Below are positions 16,321-27,229 of a stretch of 64,000 bases of DNA, in pieces. The position numbers were made by a program, and so were the translations under genes. Position 1 is the stretch's first letter. Each line of letters starts with the position of its first letter. This stretch comes from Acidobacteriota bacterium (GTDB lineage: Bacteria; Acidobacteriota; Thermoanaerobaculia; Gp7-AA8): NCBI GenBank assembly GCA_021781455.1, contig JAJXWV010000040.1, forward strand, positions 1 to 64,000, in the 5' to 3' direction. The notes under the pieces are model-generated. The model had not been told where the DNA came from and did not search any database. It saw nothing but the letters and a program-made list of their open reading frames with translations.

Positions 16321-16794
16321 TTAGGACGTCAGGGTCGAAACGTTGTCCGAATCCGCAGGACCGTTGATCAGCCCCCACGACTTCGAGAGGCGGTAAGTCA
16401 CGTACGTGGCGATCATCCAGGCGACGCCGAGGGCGATCAGGATGCCGGCCGGGACGATCAGACTGTCGTCTTCGCCCGAAAAGCGGGCGATCAGCAAGCC
16501 GATACCGACGGCCGTAACGAGCAGCGACCACTTGATGCCGCCAAAGATCCGGTCGTGGACGGCCGCGCGCACCGGCTCGTGCATTCCGCCGACGAACTGC
16601 TTGCCGGCCGGTGAGGCGAGGAAGTCCGCCAGCTCCGGCGCGGAGTTGAACTTCTCGATGAGCTTCGTCTGCACGTCGGCGCGGTAGCGGGCCTGCCTCT
16701 GCTTGGCCCGGGCAATCAGCCATACCACCATGACGATCATCGTGAACGTCGAGATGACCGATACGATCGGGATCAGAGCGATTTCAAGACCCAT
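16321..16794 (-). CDS. Membrane protein, first gene of the sigma-factor operon
   Basis: A 157-residue protein with a membrane segment at the N-terminus (IALIPIVSVISTFTMIVMVV), a charged helical region (about 28-80) and two more segments (WSLLVTAVGIGLLIARF; LIVPAGILIALGVAWMIATY). No family is recognised with confidence; small proteins of this kind next to ECF pairs are often part of the signalling set. Its stop lies one base before the sigma-factor ATG, so it is the leader cistron and perhaps a sensor or modulator; that role is inference. Confidence 0.78.
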   Translation of the reverse strand: MGLEIALIPIVSVISTFTMIVMVVWLIARAKQRQARYRADVQTKLIEKFNSAPELADFLASPAGKQFVGGMHEPVRAAVHDRIFGGIKWSLLVTAVGIGLLIARFSGEDDSLIVPAGILIALGVAWMIATYVTYRLSKSWGLINGPADSDNVSTLTS

Positions 16795-16849
16795 AGTGAA
16801 CCTCCCGGAATTGCTTCCGGACGCTTATACGGGCGGGAGGGGCTGGGGG

Positions 16850-16924
16850 TTAACAGCCGGCTCTTGGCTCTTGGCTCTTGGCTCTTGGGATGGTTCACCA
16901 GGATCCCAAGAGCCAACAGCCGAT
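16850..16924. repeat. Tandem heptamer palindrome H6 (word TTGGCTC)
   Basis: Four exact copies of the heptamer GCTCTTG in tandem (16859-16890), with the reverse complement CCAAGAGCC at 16907-16915. An outer AACAGCC occurs on both sides. It is located between divergent genes. Confidence 0.85.
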
Positions 16925-16935
16925 ACACTTCCGCC

Positions 16936-17376
16936 ATGCGATTCTCCGTTTCCGAGTACGTCCGCTGGGAGGACATCGACGCGGCGGGCATCATCAACTA
17001 TCAGGCCTATCTACGTTTCTTCGGTCTTGCGGAGGTGGAGCTGTTCCGTTCGTGCGGACTGTCGTATCGCACGATGTTCGACGACCTCGGCGTGTGGCTG
17101 CCGCGGGTTCATGTGGAGTGCGACTTCTTCCACCCGGTTCGCCTGGACGAGCTCCTCGTGGTCGACGCCTTTTTCGGCCACATCGGGACGAGCTCGATAC
17201 ATCTCAACTTCGAGGTGCGGCCGAGGGAACATCCGGAGATGATCGTCGCCACCGGGAAGTACATCCTCGTTACCGTCAACCGCGAGCTCCAGCCGATTCC
17301 CATCCCGCCGGCAATGCGCGATCACGTCGAGCGCTACGTGGACACGAGCCGTGCCTCGCCGAAGGCGGCCCTGTAG
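16936..17376 (+). CDS. Acyl-CoA thioesterase, 4HBT/YbgC-like hotdog fold
   Basis: A 146-residue single hotdog-fold protein. RWEDIDAAGIINYQAYLRFF (residues 10-29) matches the catalytic Asp-GI-NY segment of the 4-hydroxybenzoyl-CoA thioesterase group. It should hydrolyse acyl-CoA or phenolic-CoA thioesters in the cytoplasm. Translation from ATG 16936 begins just after repeat H6; the open frame upstream runs through the repeat and is not real coding. Confidence 0.86.
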   Translation: MRFSVSEYVRWEDIDAAGIINYQAYLRFFGLAEVELFRSCGLSYRTMFDDLGVWLPRVHVECDFFHPVRLDELLVVDAFFGHIGTSSIHLNFEVRPREHPEMIVATGKYILVTVNRELQPIPIPPAMRDHVERYVDTSRASPKAAL

Positions 17377-17454
17377 GCGGCGCGATCGCTGAAGGCTGGC
17401 CGGCAACTGCTAGACTAGGCGCGGGTTTCCGGGGATTTCTTGGGGAGATTTTTC

Positions 17455-18135
17455 ATGTCCAGCGACATTACGGAGCTGCGCGCGACTGAACGCTTCGTTG
17501 CCACCGAGCCGCTCCACGGCAGTTTCGGAGCAGCCAGCATCACCATCGTCAACATCGGCGAGACCGGCACTCAGATCGAGCATCCGCAGCCGCTGCGCCT
17601 GGCCACGAGGGCGCGCCTCAGTTTCAAGCAGGGAGACGACACGTTTGCCGCCGTTGCCGTGCTGGTCTGGAGTCATCTCTCCAAACGGCCGAACGACAAG
17701 GGCAAGCTCCTGTATCGCTCAGGCATTCGCTTCGAAGACGATGCGGCCGATATCCCGAAAATCCTCGACACGCTCCTCGCCCACCGCGTGATCCAGAGCG
17801 ATCCCGACTCCCTGGAGCGGAAGAAGCAGCGGCTGGTCGAGCGAGAGGCCGAGCGGAGCGGGCGCACGGTACGCCAGGTGCGCAATCTGCCGCAGGTCGA
17901 CGTCAGCGCCGACCAGATCCTGCTCATCCAGCATGCCCGCGACCGCCTTCGCACCCATCCCGACGAAGCGATGAAGTGGTACAACCGCGCCAAGTACGCC
18001 ATCACGCAGAGCAACGAGCCGATCGCCGCGGAGCTCTACCACCGCGACGAGGTCCTGGCCGTGTGGGAGTACCTCGAGCGCACCGTCGACCTCAACGTCA
18101 TCGCCCGCGTCTTCGACATGAAAAAGCAGGCGTGA
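17455..18135 (+). CDS. PilZ-domain-like protein
   Basis: A 226-residue soluble protein. The N-terminal ~110 residues look like a PilZ beta-barrel (SITIVNIGETGTQIEHP and GIRFED replace the usual D-x-SxxG segment), but the RxxxR c-di-GMP-binding motif is not clear, so ligand binding is doubtful. The C-terminal half is helical and basic (ERKKQRLVEREAERSG), ending LNVIARVFDMKKQA. GGGGAG stands seven bases before ATG 17455. Its TGA is followed at once by the left arm of repeat H7. Confidence 0.72.
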   Translation: MSSDITELRATERFVATEPLHGSFGAASITIVNIGETGTQIEHPQPLRLATRARLSFKQGDDTFAAVAVLVWSHLSKRPNDKGKLLYRSGIRFEDDAADIPKILDTLLAHRVIQSDPDSLERKKQRLVEREAERSGRTVRQVRNLPQVDVSADQILLIQHARDRLRTHPDEAMKWYNRAKYAITQSNEPIAAELYHRDEVLAVWEYLERTVDLNVIARVFDMKKQA

Positions 18136-18583
18136 CGGCAGAGCGCAGAGCGCAGGTGGGTATCGCGCGAACCCGCTTGTCATCCCGAGCGCTCGAATCG
18201 CGGAGGCGCGACACCAGAGAGAAGAAACGCTCGATCGTTCCCCCTCTCCCCGCCGCAGCGGGGAGAGGGCCGGGGTGAGGGGTCTCGTTCTGGTTCCAAA
18301 AGGAGACCCTTCATCCGCCTTCGGCACCTTCTCCCCGCTGCGGCCGGGAGAAGGGCAACGAACGCTAGAGCCCACATAAACACTGGGAGTTTCTTGGAAG
18401 CATCAGCGAGATGGAGGGGATCTGGAGGAGAGGGCGGCGCGCTGAATGCGTCAAAACCGCTCGGGGCGCGCGCCACCCGCCCTCCCAGATTCCTCGCTGA
18501 CGCTCGGAATGACAGCAGCGCGGCCGCGCCATTCTCGATTCTCGAAGCCTGCGCTCTGCCCTCCGCGCTCTGCCCCCCTGCGA
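18136..18583. repeat. Composite repeat region with tandem heptamer palindrome H7 and family E
   Basis: This gene-free ~450-bp stretch lies between convergent genes. Outer arms of heptamers GCGCAGA (18136-18158) and their reverse complement (18549-18583) enclose a family E palindrome (TCATCCCGAGCG at 18179; CGCTCGGAATGACA at 18500) and a CCCTCTCCCCGC/GCGGGGAGAGGG hairpin near 18240-18270 with a related one at 18330-18355. It looks like repeats nested inside one another. Confidence 0.75.
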
Positions 18584-18588
18584 TCTCG

Positions 18589-19650
18589 TCAGAAGCCGAC
18601 GAGATTCGGCTCGGGCTGCAGCTCGATGCCGAAGATGTCGCGGACCTTCGCCTGAATCGTCCTGACGAGCTCGAGGATCTCGGAGGCCGTCGCTCCACCG
18701 CGATTGATCACTGCCAGGGTGTGCTTGGTCGACAGTCCCGCCCTGCCGTGAACGTACCCCTTCTGAAAACCGGCGTGCTCGATCAGCCAGGCCGCGGAGA
18801 GCTTCACCGCATCGCCAGCCGGAAAGCTCGGCACCGCCGTTCCCTCCGCCGTCGTGCTGCGCACACGCGACAGAAACTGCTCGAATTCCGTGCGCGGGAG
18901 GAGGGGATTCATGAAGAAGGAGCCATCGCTCCGCGTGTCGGGATCGGCGGGGTCGAGCACCATTCCCTTGCGCCGGCGAATGGCCAGCACGGCAGCGCGG
19001 ACCCCTCTCAGGTCCGTCGTCCCGATCCGATGGTTCTCCACGTACTTTTGCAGCTCCGGATAGCGGACGGCGGCCTGGCCTCCACGCCGGAGCCGGTAGG
19101 TGACGTTTACGACCACGTAGCGATCGCGCTCGAAATTCTTGAAGAGGCTGGAGCGATAACCGAACCGGCATTCCCAGTTAGTCAACGTCTTGACCAAGCC
19201 GTCGCGGCGGTCCAGAACTTCCACCCGGATGATGGTCTCGCTGACTTCCTGGCCGTACGCGCCGACGTTCTGGATGGGGGTCGCTCCGGCCGATCCGGGG
19301 ATCCCGGAGAGGCATTCCACGCCCGCCCACCCGCGTTCGACGGCCAATGCGACGAAGTCGTCCCAGCGCTCGCCGGCGGCGACTTTCACGGTAGCGAACT
19401 CGTCCTCGCTCTCCACCGTGATGCCGCGCAGATCGAGCTTGACGACCAGGCCGGCAAACCCGCTGTCGGCAATCAGCAGGTTGCTGCCACCGCCGAGGAT
19501 GAACAGCGGCTGCTGGCGACGAGCGGCCCCGTCGACCGCCGCGCGAAGATCGTCGACGGAAGTGGTCCGCACGAAGTACCGCGCCGGCCCTCCCACGCCG
19601 ATTGTGGTGAAGTGGGCGAGGGGGACGTTCTCTTCGAGCGGCAGGTTCAT
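18589..19650 (-). CDS. murB: UDP-N-acetylenolpyruvoylglucosamine reductase
   Basis: A 353-residue MurB. The FAD-binding domain shows NTxGVGG-like TTIGVGGPARYF (residues 15-26) and LGGGSNLL; a later part has IPGSAGATPIQNVGAYGQE and the catalytic SFFMNP and PSFPAGDAVKLSAAWLIE. It reduces UDP-GlcNAc-enolpyruvate to UDP-MurNAc, the second committed step of peptidoglycan synthesis, in the cytoplasm. The ATG at 19650 is preferred; a TTG at 19653 directly precedes it. It is a stand-alone gene, away from other mur genes. Confidence 0.95.
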   Translation of the reverse strand: MNLPLEENVPLAHFTTIGVGGPARYFVRTTSVDDLRAAVDGAARRQQPLFILGGGSNLLIADSGFAGLVVKLDLRGITVESEDEFATVKVAAGERWDDFVALAVERGWAGVECLSGIPGSAGATPIQNVGAYGQEVSETIIRVEVLDRRDGLVKTLTNWECRFGYRSSLFKNFERDRYVVVNVTYRLRRGGQAAVRYPELQKYVENHRIGTTDLRGVRAAVLAIRRRKGMVLDPADPDTRSDGSFFMNPLLPRTEFEQFLSRVRSTTAEGTAVPSFPAGDAVKLSAAWLIEHAGFQKGYVHGRAGLSTKHTLAVINRGGATASEILELVRTIQAKVRDIFGIELQPEPNLVGF

Positions 19651-19675
19651 CAAATGCTTGTCGAGCGCGAGTTAT

Positions 19676-19782
19676 GCGGTTCGGCGGTTGCGCGGTTACG
19701 CGGTCGCCCTATTCGGCCGTTCGCATTCGATGGCTCGACTCGGACACCGCGGAACCGCGCAACCGCGCAACCGCGTAACCGG
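19676..19782. repeat. Tandem-word palindrome H8 (8-nt word GCGGTTRC)
   Basis: The left arm (19676-19707) has 8-mers GCGGTTCG, GCGGTTGC, GCGGTTAC, GCGGTCGC. The right arm (19746-19782) has CGCGGAAC, CGCGCAAC, CGCGCAAC, CGCGTAAC. The spacer is about 38 bp. It lies between two minus-strand genes, and the word is related to H1. Confidence 0.85.
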
Positions 19783-19816
19783 ACCCGAAATCGGCCGTGC
19801 CAAAACTGCCGAGTCG

Positions 19817-21403
19817 TCACACACCCGGCATGGCCTTCTTCAGCGGAATGATCAGCACAAACAGCACTACCGCCATCCCGAACGCCATCAGCGACAGCGT
19901 CAGGAAGAATTTCGCGTGGCTCCAGACGTCCCAGAAGACGCCGATGGCGGTGAGCTTGTTCCCGATGGCCGTGGCCAGGAACCAGCCGCCCATCATCAGT
20001 CCGCGCATGCGCGGCGGAGCGACCTTGGAGACCAGCGCCAGCCCCATCGGGCTCAGCATCAGCTCGCCCAGCGAGATCAGGAGGTAGGCCATGACCAGCC
20101 ACCACGGCGAGACGCGCCGGGCCGATGCGAGGCGCAGCTGCCCGTCGTTCGTCGCTTCGATTCCGGCGAGGTCGAGCTCCTTCATCGACTGCCCGCTCGT
20201 GGCGGGGTAGACCTTGACCTTCGTCGTTCCCGTGATGCCGCCGCTGGTGCGCGTGACCTCGATCGACGTCGGCGGCGTGTTGAGCCCCAGTTTCGACCGC
20301 AGCCCTTCCGGCACCTGCACCCAGTACTGGCCGGGCGCAGGGCCGACCTTCTCGATTCGCGTCGACGGCAGCGTGTATCCGCCGGCCAGCGCTCCGAAAT
20401 AGAGGACCAGCAGCGACACTCCGGTCAGGACCATGCCCAGCGCCATCTTCGTGGGCGTGGAGGGCTCCAGGCCGCGCCGGTCGAGCCATCCCCACATCCA
20501 GGCCAGCGGCAGCGACAGGGTGATGATCCAGAACGGATTGATGGCGTTCGAGATGATCCCGCTGACGTTCCAATCGGTGTTGTCGTTCGCCCAGAAGGTG
20601 AAGGTGCTCCCGTTCTGCTGGAAAACCATCCAGAAGACGATCACCAGCAGAAAGATCACGATCAGCGCAGCAATGCGCTTCCATTCCGGCACCTGCTCCA
20701 GCGCCGATTTCTCCGTCGCAGCGGCCGGCGGCAGATTCTCGGTCACTGCGGCCGCATTCGCGCCCGTGACCTGATCGAGCATGCGGGGGCGATCGGCGAA
20801 GCGGGTCGTCTTGCGGAATCCCCAGAAGATCGCCAGGCAGAGGATCATGCCGAATCCCGACGCCGAAAAGGCCACGTTGAATCCGTAGCGATCGCGCAGG
20901 TACTCCGCCACCAGCGGCGAGACGAAGGCGCCGATGTTGATCCCCATGTAGAAGATCAGGTAGGCGCGGTCCTTGAGGTGGCTCCCTTCCTTGTACAGGT
21001 TGCCGACGATCGAGGAGACATTCGGCTTGAAGAAGCCGTTCCCGATCACGAGGAATACGAGCGCGGCGTAGAAGACCACAACCTGGTGCGGGACGGCCAG
21101 CATGAAGTAGCCGATCCCGAACATCACCGCACCGATGGTGATGGCGTTGCGGTAGCCGAGGAAGCGGTCGGCCAGCCAGCCGCCGATGAGCGGGGTGGCG
21201 TAGACCACGGCCTGATACCACGAGTAAACGCTGGTCGCTTTTTCGGTGGTCCAGCCGAAGCCGTCCACCGCGTCGCGCATGTAGAGCGTGAGCATGGCCA
21301 GCATGGCGTAGAAGCCGAAGCGCTCCCACATCTCGGTAGTGAAGAGAACGTAGAGACCCTTGGGATGCCGCTCGCGGGTCGCCTCAGCCGTGGTTGCCGT
21401 CAT
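19817..21403 (-). CDS. POT-family proton-coupled oligopeptide transporter with large insert
   Basis: A 528-residue inner-membrane transporter. TTEMWERFGFYAMLAML near residue 22 holds the ExxERFxYY motif of the POT/PTR2 family, and FFKPNVSSIVG follows in TM4-5. These symporters import di- and tripeptides with protons. A roughly 90-residue, non-membrane insert (about residues 335-425, with VEVTRTSGG-type beta-rich sequence) separates two late membrane segments; most bacterial POTs have only a short loop there. It is divergent from a second POT gene at 21597. Confidence 0.92.
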   Translation of the reverse strand: MTATTAEATRERHPKGLYVLFTTEMWERFGFYAMLAMLTLYMRDAVDGFGWTTEKATSVYSWYQAVVYATPLIGGWLADRFLGYRNAITIGAVMFGIGYFMLAVPHQVVVFYAALVFLVIGNGFFKPNVSSIVGNLYKEGSHLKDRAYLIFYMGINIGAFVSPLVAEYLRDRYGFNVAFSASGFGMILCLAIFWGFRKTTRFADRPRMLDQVTGANAAAVTENLPPAAATEKSALEQVPEWKRIAALIVIFLLVIVFWMVFQQNGSTFTFWANDNTDWNVSGIISNAINPFWIITLSLPLAWMWGWLDRRGLEPSTPTKMALGMVLTGVSLLVLYFGALAGGYTLPSTRIEKVGPAPGQYWVQVPEGLRSKLGLNTPPTSIEVTRTSGGITGTTKVKVYPATSGQSMKELDLAGIEATNDGQLRLASARRVSPWWLVMAYLLISLGELMLSPMGLALVSKVAPPRMRGLMMGGWFLATAIGNKLTAIGVFWDVWSHAKFFLTLSLMAFGMAVVLFVLIIPLKKAMPGV

Positions 21404-21461
21404 TCACGCGCTCCTTGACACAGGCGCTCCCGCGCCGGTGCGGGGACATTCTCTAACAAAA

Positions 21462-21554
21462 CGAGAGCGCAGAGGGCGGGGCGCGGAGGGCAGGGGGCGG
21501 CGCCCGTCATCCCGACTTCACCCGCCCTCTGCGCTCTGCGCTCTGCGCTCTCCG
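21462..21554. repeat. Tandem heptamer palindrome H9 (word GCGCAGA/GGGCGGA)
   Basis: The left arm (21462-21502) reads as heptamers GCGCAGA, GGGCGGG, GCGCGGA, GGGCAGG. The right arm (21521-21554) has CGCCCTC, TGCGCTC, TGCGCTC, TGCGCTC. It is located in the divergent promoter region of two POT transporters. Confidence 0.85.
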
Positions 21555-21596
21555 AATTCGGTTACCCTTCTCGCTTTTGCAGCGACAGGAGCCTCC

Positions 21597-22925
<1,329 letters not shown>

Positions 22926-22926
22926 G

Positions 22927-23125
22927 TTGTCATCCCGAGCGTCAGCGAGGGATCTGGGTGGGCGGGCGGCGCGCTTACAAATGAGTTCCCGTCGGTCGGG
23001 TGGTAGCAGAAGCAGCACAGTCTGCACGCCCCACCCGCCCAGATCCCTCGCTCACGCTCGGGATGACAGTCGCGCGAAGGCGGGGTGACAGGCGCGCGAA
23101 CTCGGGATGACAGTCGCGCGAAGGC
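22927..23125. repeat. Family E palindrome region
   Basis: TCATCCCGAGCGTCAGCGAGGGATCTGGG (inverted at 23040-23067) frames an inner GGGTGGGCGGGCG/CCCGCCC pair. Truncated copies of the right end (CGGGATGACAG ... GCGCGAAGGCG) follow at about 23070-23125. It fills the space between convergent genes. Confidence 0.75.
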
Positions 23126-23133
23126 GCTGATCC

Positions 23134-23646
23134 TCAGAACGTCCTGAACAGCGGCATCTCCACGCGGTCGGCGACGTGCATCCGGCTGAGGATGGAGTTC
23201 CCGTACGCCCAGTCGTGGCTGATGCCGGTGACCATGAGCGACTCGTCGGGACAGAGCTCGCTGAGAGCGTCTCCGAGCGTGCGCACGTCGGTACGATCGT
23301 CCGATCGCAGGACGAAGGTCGACTCGAAGGGAAGCTCGACGACCGTGCCGAGGCGATCGAGGGCCTCGTGCAGCTCGCTGTAATCGGCGCCGGGCGTAAG
23401 GCTGTGCCGCACCAGGAGGAAGTCGCGGGCAGTGCTGAAATGCGTGCAGGCCACCAGCACGCGCGCGTCATCGGCGATGTGCGGGCGGAGCCAGCGCAGC
23501 AGCGGCGCCGCGTGATGCGCGTCCGACAGCCACACGTGCCAGCTCTGATCGAAATTCGGCTCCGCTCCCAGCCGTCGCATCGCGCCGGACACGTCCGCCG
23601 TCAGCTGGCCTTCGTAGCAGATCTGGAACAACCTGATCTCCCCCAT
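23134..23646 (-). CDS. Hypothetical protein
   Basis: A 170-residue soluble protein with no family I recognise. It starts at ATG 23646 with GGGAGGG upstream (MGEIRLFQICYEGQL) and has an alternating alpha/beta pattern: VLVACTHFSTARDFL near residue 80 and MVTGISHDWAYGNSILSR near residue 145. The total length and strand pattern suggest a small alpha/beta domain. A zinc-ribbon gene lies upstream on the same strand, 92 bases away. No function is proposed. Confidence 0.72.
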   Translation of the reverse strand: MGEIRLFQICYEGQLTADVSGAMRRLGAEPNFDQSWHVWLSDAHHAAPLLRWLRPHIADDARVLVACTHFSTARDFLLVRHSLTPGADYSELHEALDRLGTVVELPFESTFVLRSDDRTDVRTLGDALSELCPDESLMVTGISHDWAYGNSILSRMHVADRVEMPLFRTF

Positions 23647-23738
23647 CGCACCCTCCCGCAGATCACTGCTGTTCGCGCGTTGTTGTGTTGAGGACGCCCC
23701 ATGGTAAGGCGGCGAGCGACGAGGATCAAGCAGCCGGC

Positions 23739-23993
23739 TCATCCCGTCGCGCCGAGCTGCGAGTAGAAAGTCTGCGAGTTGCCGCATTCGCGGCAGATGA
23801 AGTGCAGCGAGTCGCGGCGCGACCACGGGTTAGGCGTGTCGCACACGGGACAGAGAGTCTGCGGCGGCAGCGCGATCCTCTCGCAGTGGTCGCAGGCCAG
23901 CGGCTGGCCCGTGGCATTGACGTCGACTTCACAGCTGACCTCATGGCAACTCGGACAACGCCAGCACACGGCCATCGACGCAAAACACCTCAT
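23739..23993 (-). CDS. Small zinc-ribbon protein
   Basis: About 84 residues with four cysteine pairs: CWRCPSC, CDHC, CPVC and CREC. This is enough for two zinc ribbons, as in rubredoxin-like or regulatory zinc-binding proteins. ATG 23993 and ATG 23975 are both possible starts; the frame begins with TTG 24008. There is no transmembrane segment. The function is unknown; such proteins often bridge other proteins or nucleic acids. Confidence 0.65.
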   Translation of the reverse strand: MRCFASMAVCWRCPSCHEVSCEVDVNATGQPLACDHCERIALPPQTLCPVCDTPNPWSRRDSLHFICRECGNSQTFYSQLGATG

Positions 23994-24041
23994 GAAATTA
24001 GACGGCAAAATAGTAGCACGGAAATCGATCGTTTTTTTGTG

Positions 24042-24125
24042 GCAGGGACGCGCAGCTGCGCGTCCGCAGCTCGCGTCTCCCCACCGTCCCGACCGGGTTG
24101 CGGACGCGCTGCTGCGCGTCCCTAC
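24042..24125. repeat. Family C palindrome, copy 1
   Basis: AGGGACGCGCAGCTGCGCGTCC at the left is matched by GGACGCGCTGCTGCGCGTCCCT at the right; each end is itself a palindrome (GCGCAGCTGCGC). It is located between divergent genes. Confidence 0.8.
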
Positions 24126-24204
24126 GACGCAGCACTAGCTTAGGTGCGGTCCGCCACGGCCTCCCGTAATCCCCGGTCATAAAGACCAGAGCCGGAGGTA
24201 TCGG

Positions 24205-24951
24205 ATGAACAAAGGACTGAAAGTCGCGATCGGCGCTGCCGCCGCTGCGGCCGCCGGTGCCGCCTACCATTTCCTTCTGCGTCCGTGGCACGTGTCGTGG
24301 GGAAGCACCCCCGAGGAACGCGACCGCAAGATGCCGCTCGACGAGCTCGTGGAAAAGCCGAACTACGCCACCAACCGCGCCGTGACCATCAACGCCCCCG
24401 CCGAGAAGATCTGGCCGTGGCTCGTTCAGATGGGCGAGCTCCCCCGCGGCGGCTTCTACACCTACACCTGGGTGGAGCGAGTTCTGGGCATGCGCACCGA
24501 GAACGCCGCCACCATCCTCAACGAGTTTCAGCATCTCAAGCCGGGCGATCGCCTCGATCGCGACGGGAACCTGACGGTCAAGGCGCTGGTGCCCAACCGC
24601 TTCATCGTTCTAGGCCCTCCGGCCGGAACGCCGAGCGGCGACGCCACATGGGCCATCGAGCTCACGCCGGTCGACGAGGTCAGCACGCGCCTGATCTCAC
24701 GCGTCCGCGCCCGCATCGCCCCGAACGTGCGCGGCACTTTCTGGCGTGCGATTCTCGACCCGGGGCAGTTCGTCATGGAGCGCAAGTGGCTCCTGGGTGT
24801 CAAGGCACGCGCCGAAGGGCAGATCGGAAAAGCGGCCGCGGCGATGCTCGACGAGCTCGTCCAGCCGGTGCAGGACAAAGTCGAGCCGGCCGACAGCCCG
24901 GATCAGGTGCCGGCCGAGGCCAAGGCTGAGTACGATCCCGTGGAAGTGTGA
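24205..24951 (+). CDS. SRPBCC-fold protein with N-terminal membrane anchor
   Basis: A 248-residue protein. Residues 5-25 form an Ala-rich hydrophobic segment (likely an anchor), followed by a START/SRPBCC-like domain (TINAPAEKIWPWLVQMGE near 65-82, ending WLLGVKARAEGQIG). These folds bind hydrophobic ligands; the ligand is unknown. The C-terminus is acidic (VQDKVEPADSPDQV). GGAGG lies upstream of ATG 24205, and a terminator hairpin follows the gene. Confidence 0.78.
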   Translation: MNKGLKVAIGAAAAAAAGAAYHFLLRPWHVSWGSTPEERDRKMPLDELVEKPNYATNRAVTINAPAEKIWPWLVQMGELPRGGFYTYTWVERVLGMRTENAATILNEFQHLKPGDRLDRDGNLTVKALVPNRFIVLGPPAGTPSGDATWAIELTPVDEVSTRLISRVRARIAPNVRGTFWRAILDPGQFVMERKWLLGVKARAEGQIGKAAAAMLDELVQPVQDKVEPADSPDQVPAEAKAEYDPVEV

Positions 24952-24975
24952 ACGCAGCTCGACGTGAGCACGACG

Positions 24976-24998
24976 AAGGCCGGCGAGAGCCGGCCTTT
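24976..24998 (+). terminator. Hairpin terminator after the SRPBCC gene
   Basis: A 9-bp stem AAGGCCGGC/GCCGGCCTT (24976-24984 and 24989-24997) with a GAGA loop and a short T run. It resembles the stem at 5462. Confidence 0.7.
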
Positions 24999-25014
24999 CG
25001 CGTGTAGGGACGAC

Positions 25015-25132
25015 CCCGTCACTACGAGCCGGCATAACCGTGTCACCGTCACTCTGAGCCGGCGGAACCGCGGGGGCGGCGGTTGGGCGGGAGCGGTGGA
25101 GCGCGGCGAAGAGTCTCTTACCGGGACGATCA
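25015..25132. repeat. Family A element, copy 4 (half element)
   Basis: Only the left half is present: a repeated CACTCTGAGCCGGCGGAACCG end, GGAGCGGTGGAGCGCGGCG, then AAGAGTCTCTTACCGGGACG. Past the core the sequence changes to family F, so the right arm was lost or replaced. Confidence 0.8.
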
Positions 25133-25143
25133 GCAAGCGCCAG

Positions 25144-25177
25144 GGGAGGGCAGGCTGGAAAGCCTGCCCCACACCGG
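25144..25177. repeat. Family F palindrome, copy 1
   Basis: GGGCAGGCTGGAAAGCCTGCCC hairpin. It adjoins the truncated family A copy and lies just beyond the GlnRS stop codon. Confidence 0.7.
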
Positions 25178-25196
25178 GGTGACGTGAGTGGCGTCC

Positions 25197-26876
<1,680 letters not shown>

Positions 26877-26885
26877 GGTCACCTC

Positions 26886-26956
26886 GGGTGTCGGGTGTCG
26901 GGTGTCGGGTGTCGGGTTTTCTCTCCCGCGACCCGACACCTGAGACCCGCGACCCA
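26886..26956. repeat. Tandem heptamer palindrome H10 (word GGTGTCG)
   Basis: The left arm (26886-26919) holds four exact tandem GGTGTCG heptamers. The right arm (26923-26956) reads CGCGACC, CGACACC, TGAGACC, CGCGACC. It is immediately upstream of glnS. The word is shared with H3 and H14. Confidence 0.9.
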
Positions 26957-26960
26957 AACG

Positions 26961-26985
26961 AAAACGACCCTGTCGAGCAGGGTCG
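26961..26985 (-). terminator. Hairpin with T-tract upstream of glnS
   Basis: An 8-bp stem CGACCCTG/CAGGGTCG (26965-26972, 26978-26985) is followed on the minus strand by TTTT. No gene was recognised immediately upstream of it (26986-27170 is otherwise empty), so it may be an attenuator of glnS or the end of an unrecognised transcript. Confidence 0.45.
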
Positions 26986-27173
26986 CTTCAGATCGAATGC
27001 ATTGATGTGAATCGCCCTACCTGCGCGGTTCTCCGCCGGTCTGTCGCTGTCGGAAAGCCCGTTGGTGGCGCGTCATGGTAGCAGAGGTAAATCGGCGACC
27101 GGCCACGTGCATTCCCAGAGCCGCAGCCGGCTCGTGCCGGTTCCCAGATAGTGCCGCACAACACTCTGTCCCG

Positions 27174-27210
27174 CAAAAAGAAGGGCACAGACGAGATTGT
27201 CTGTGCCCTT
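27174..27210 (-). terminator. Rho-independent terminator of the rubrerythrin/DUF2231 unit
   Basis: A perfect 12-bp stem (27181-27192 and 27199-27210, 6-nt loop) is followed on the minus strand by CTTTTTG. It lies 20 bases after the DUF2231 stop. Confidence 0.85.
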
Positions 27211-27229
27211 CCCGGGAGGTCGGAATCGC

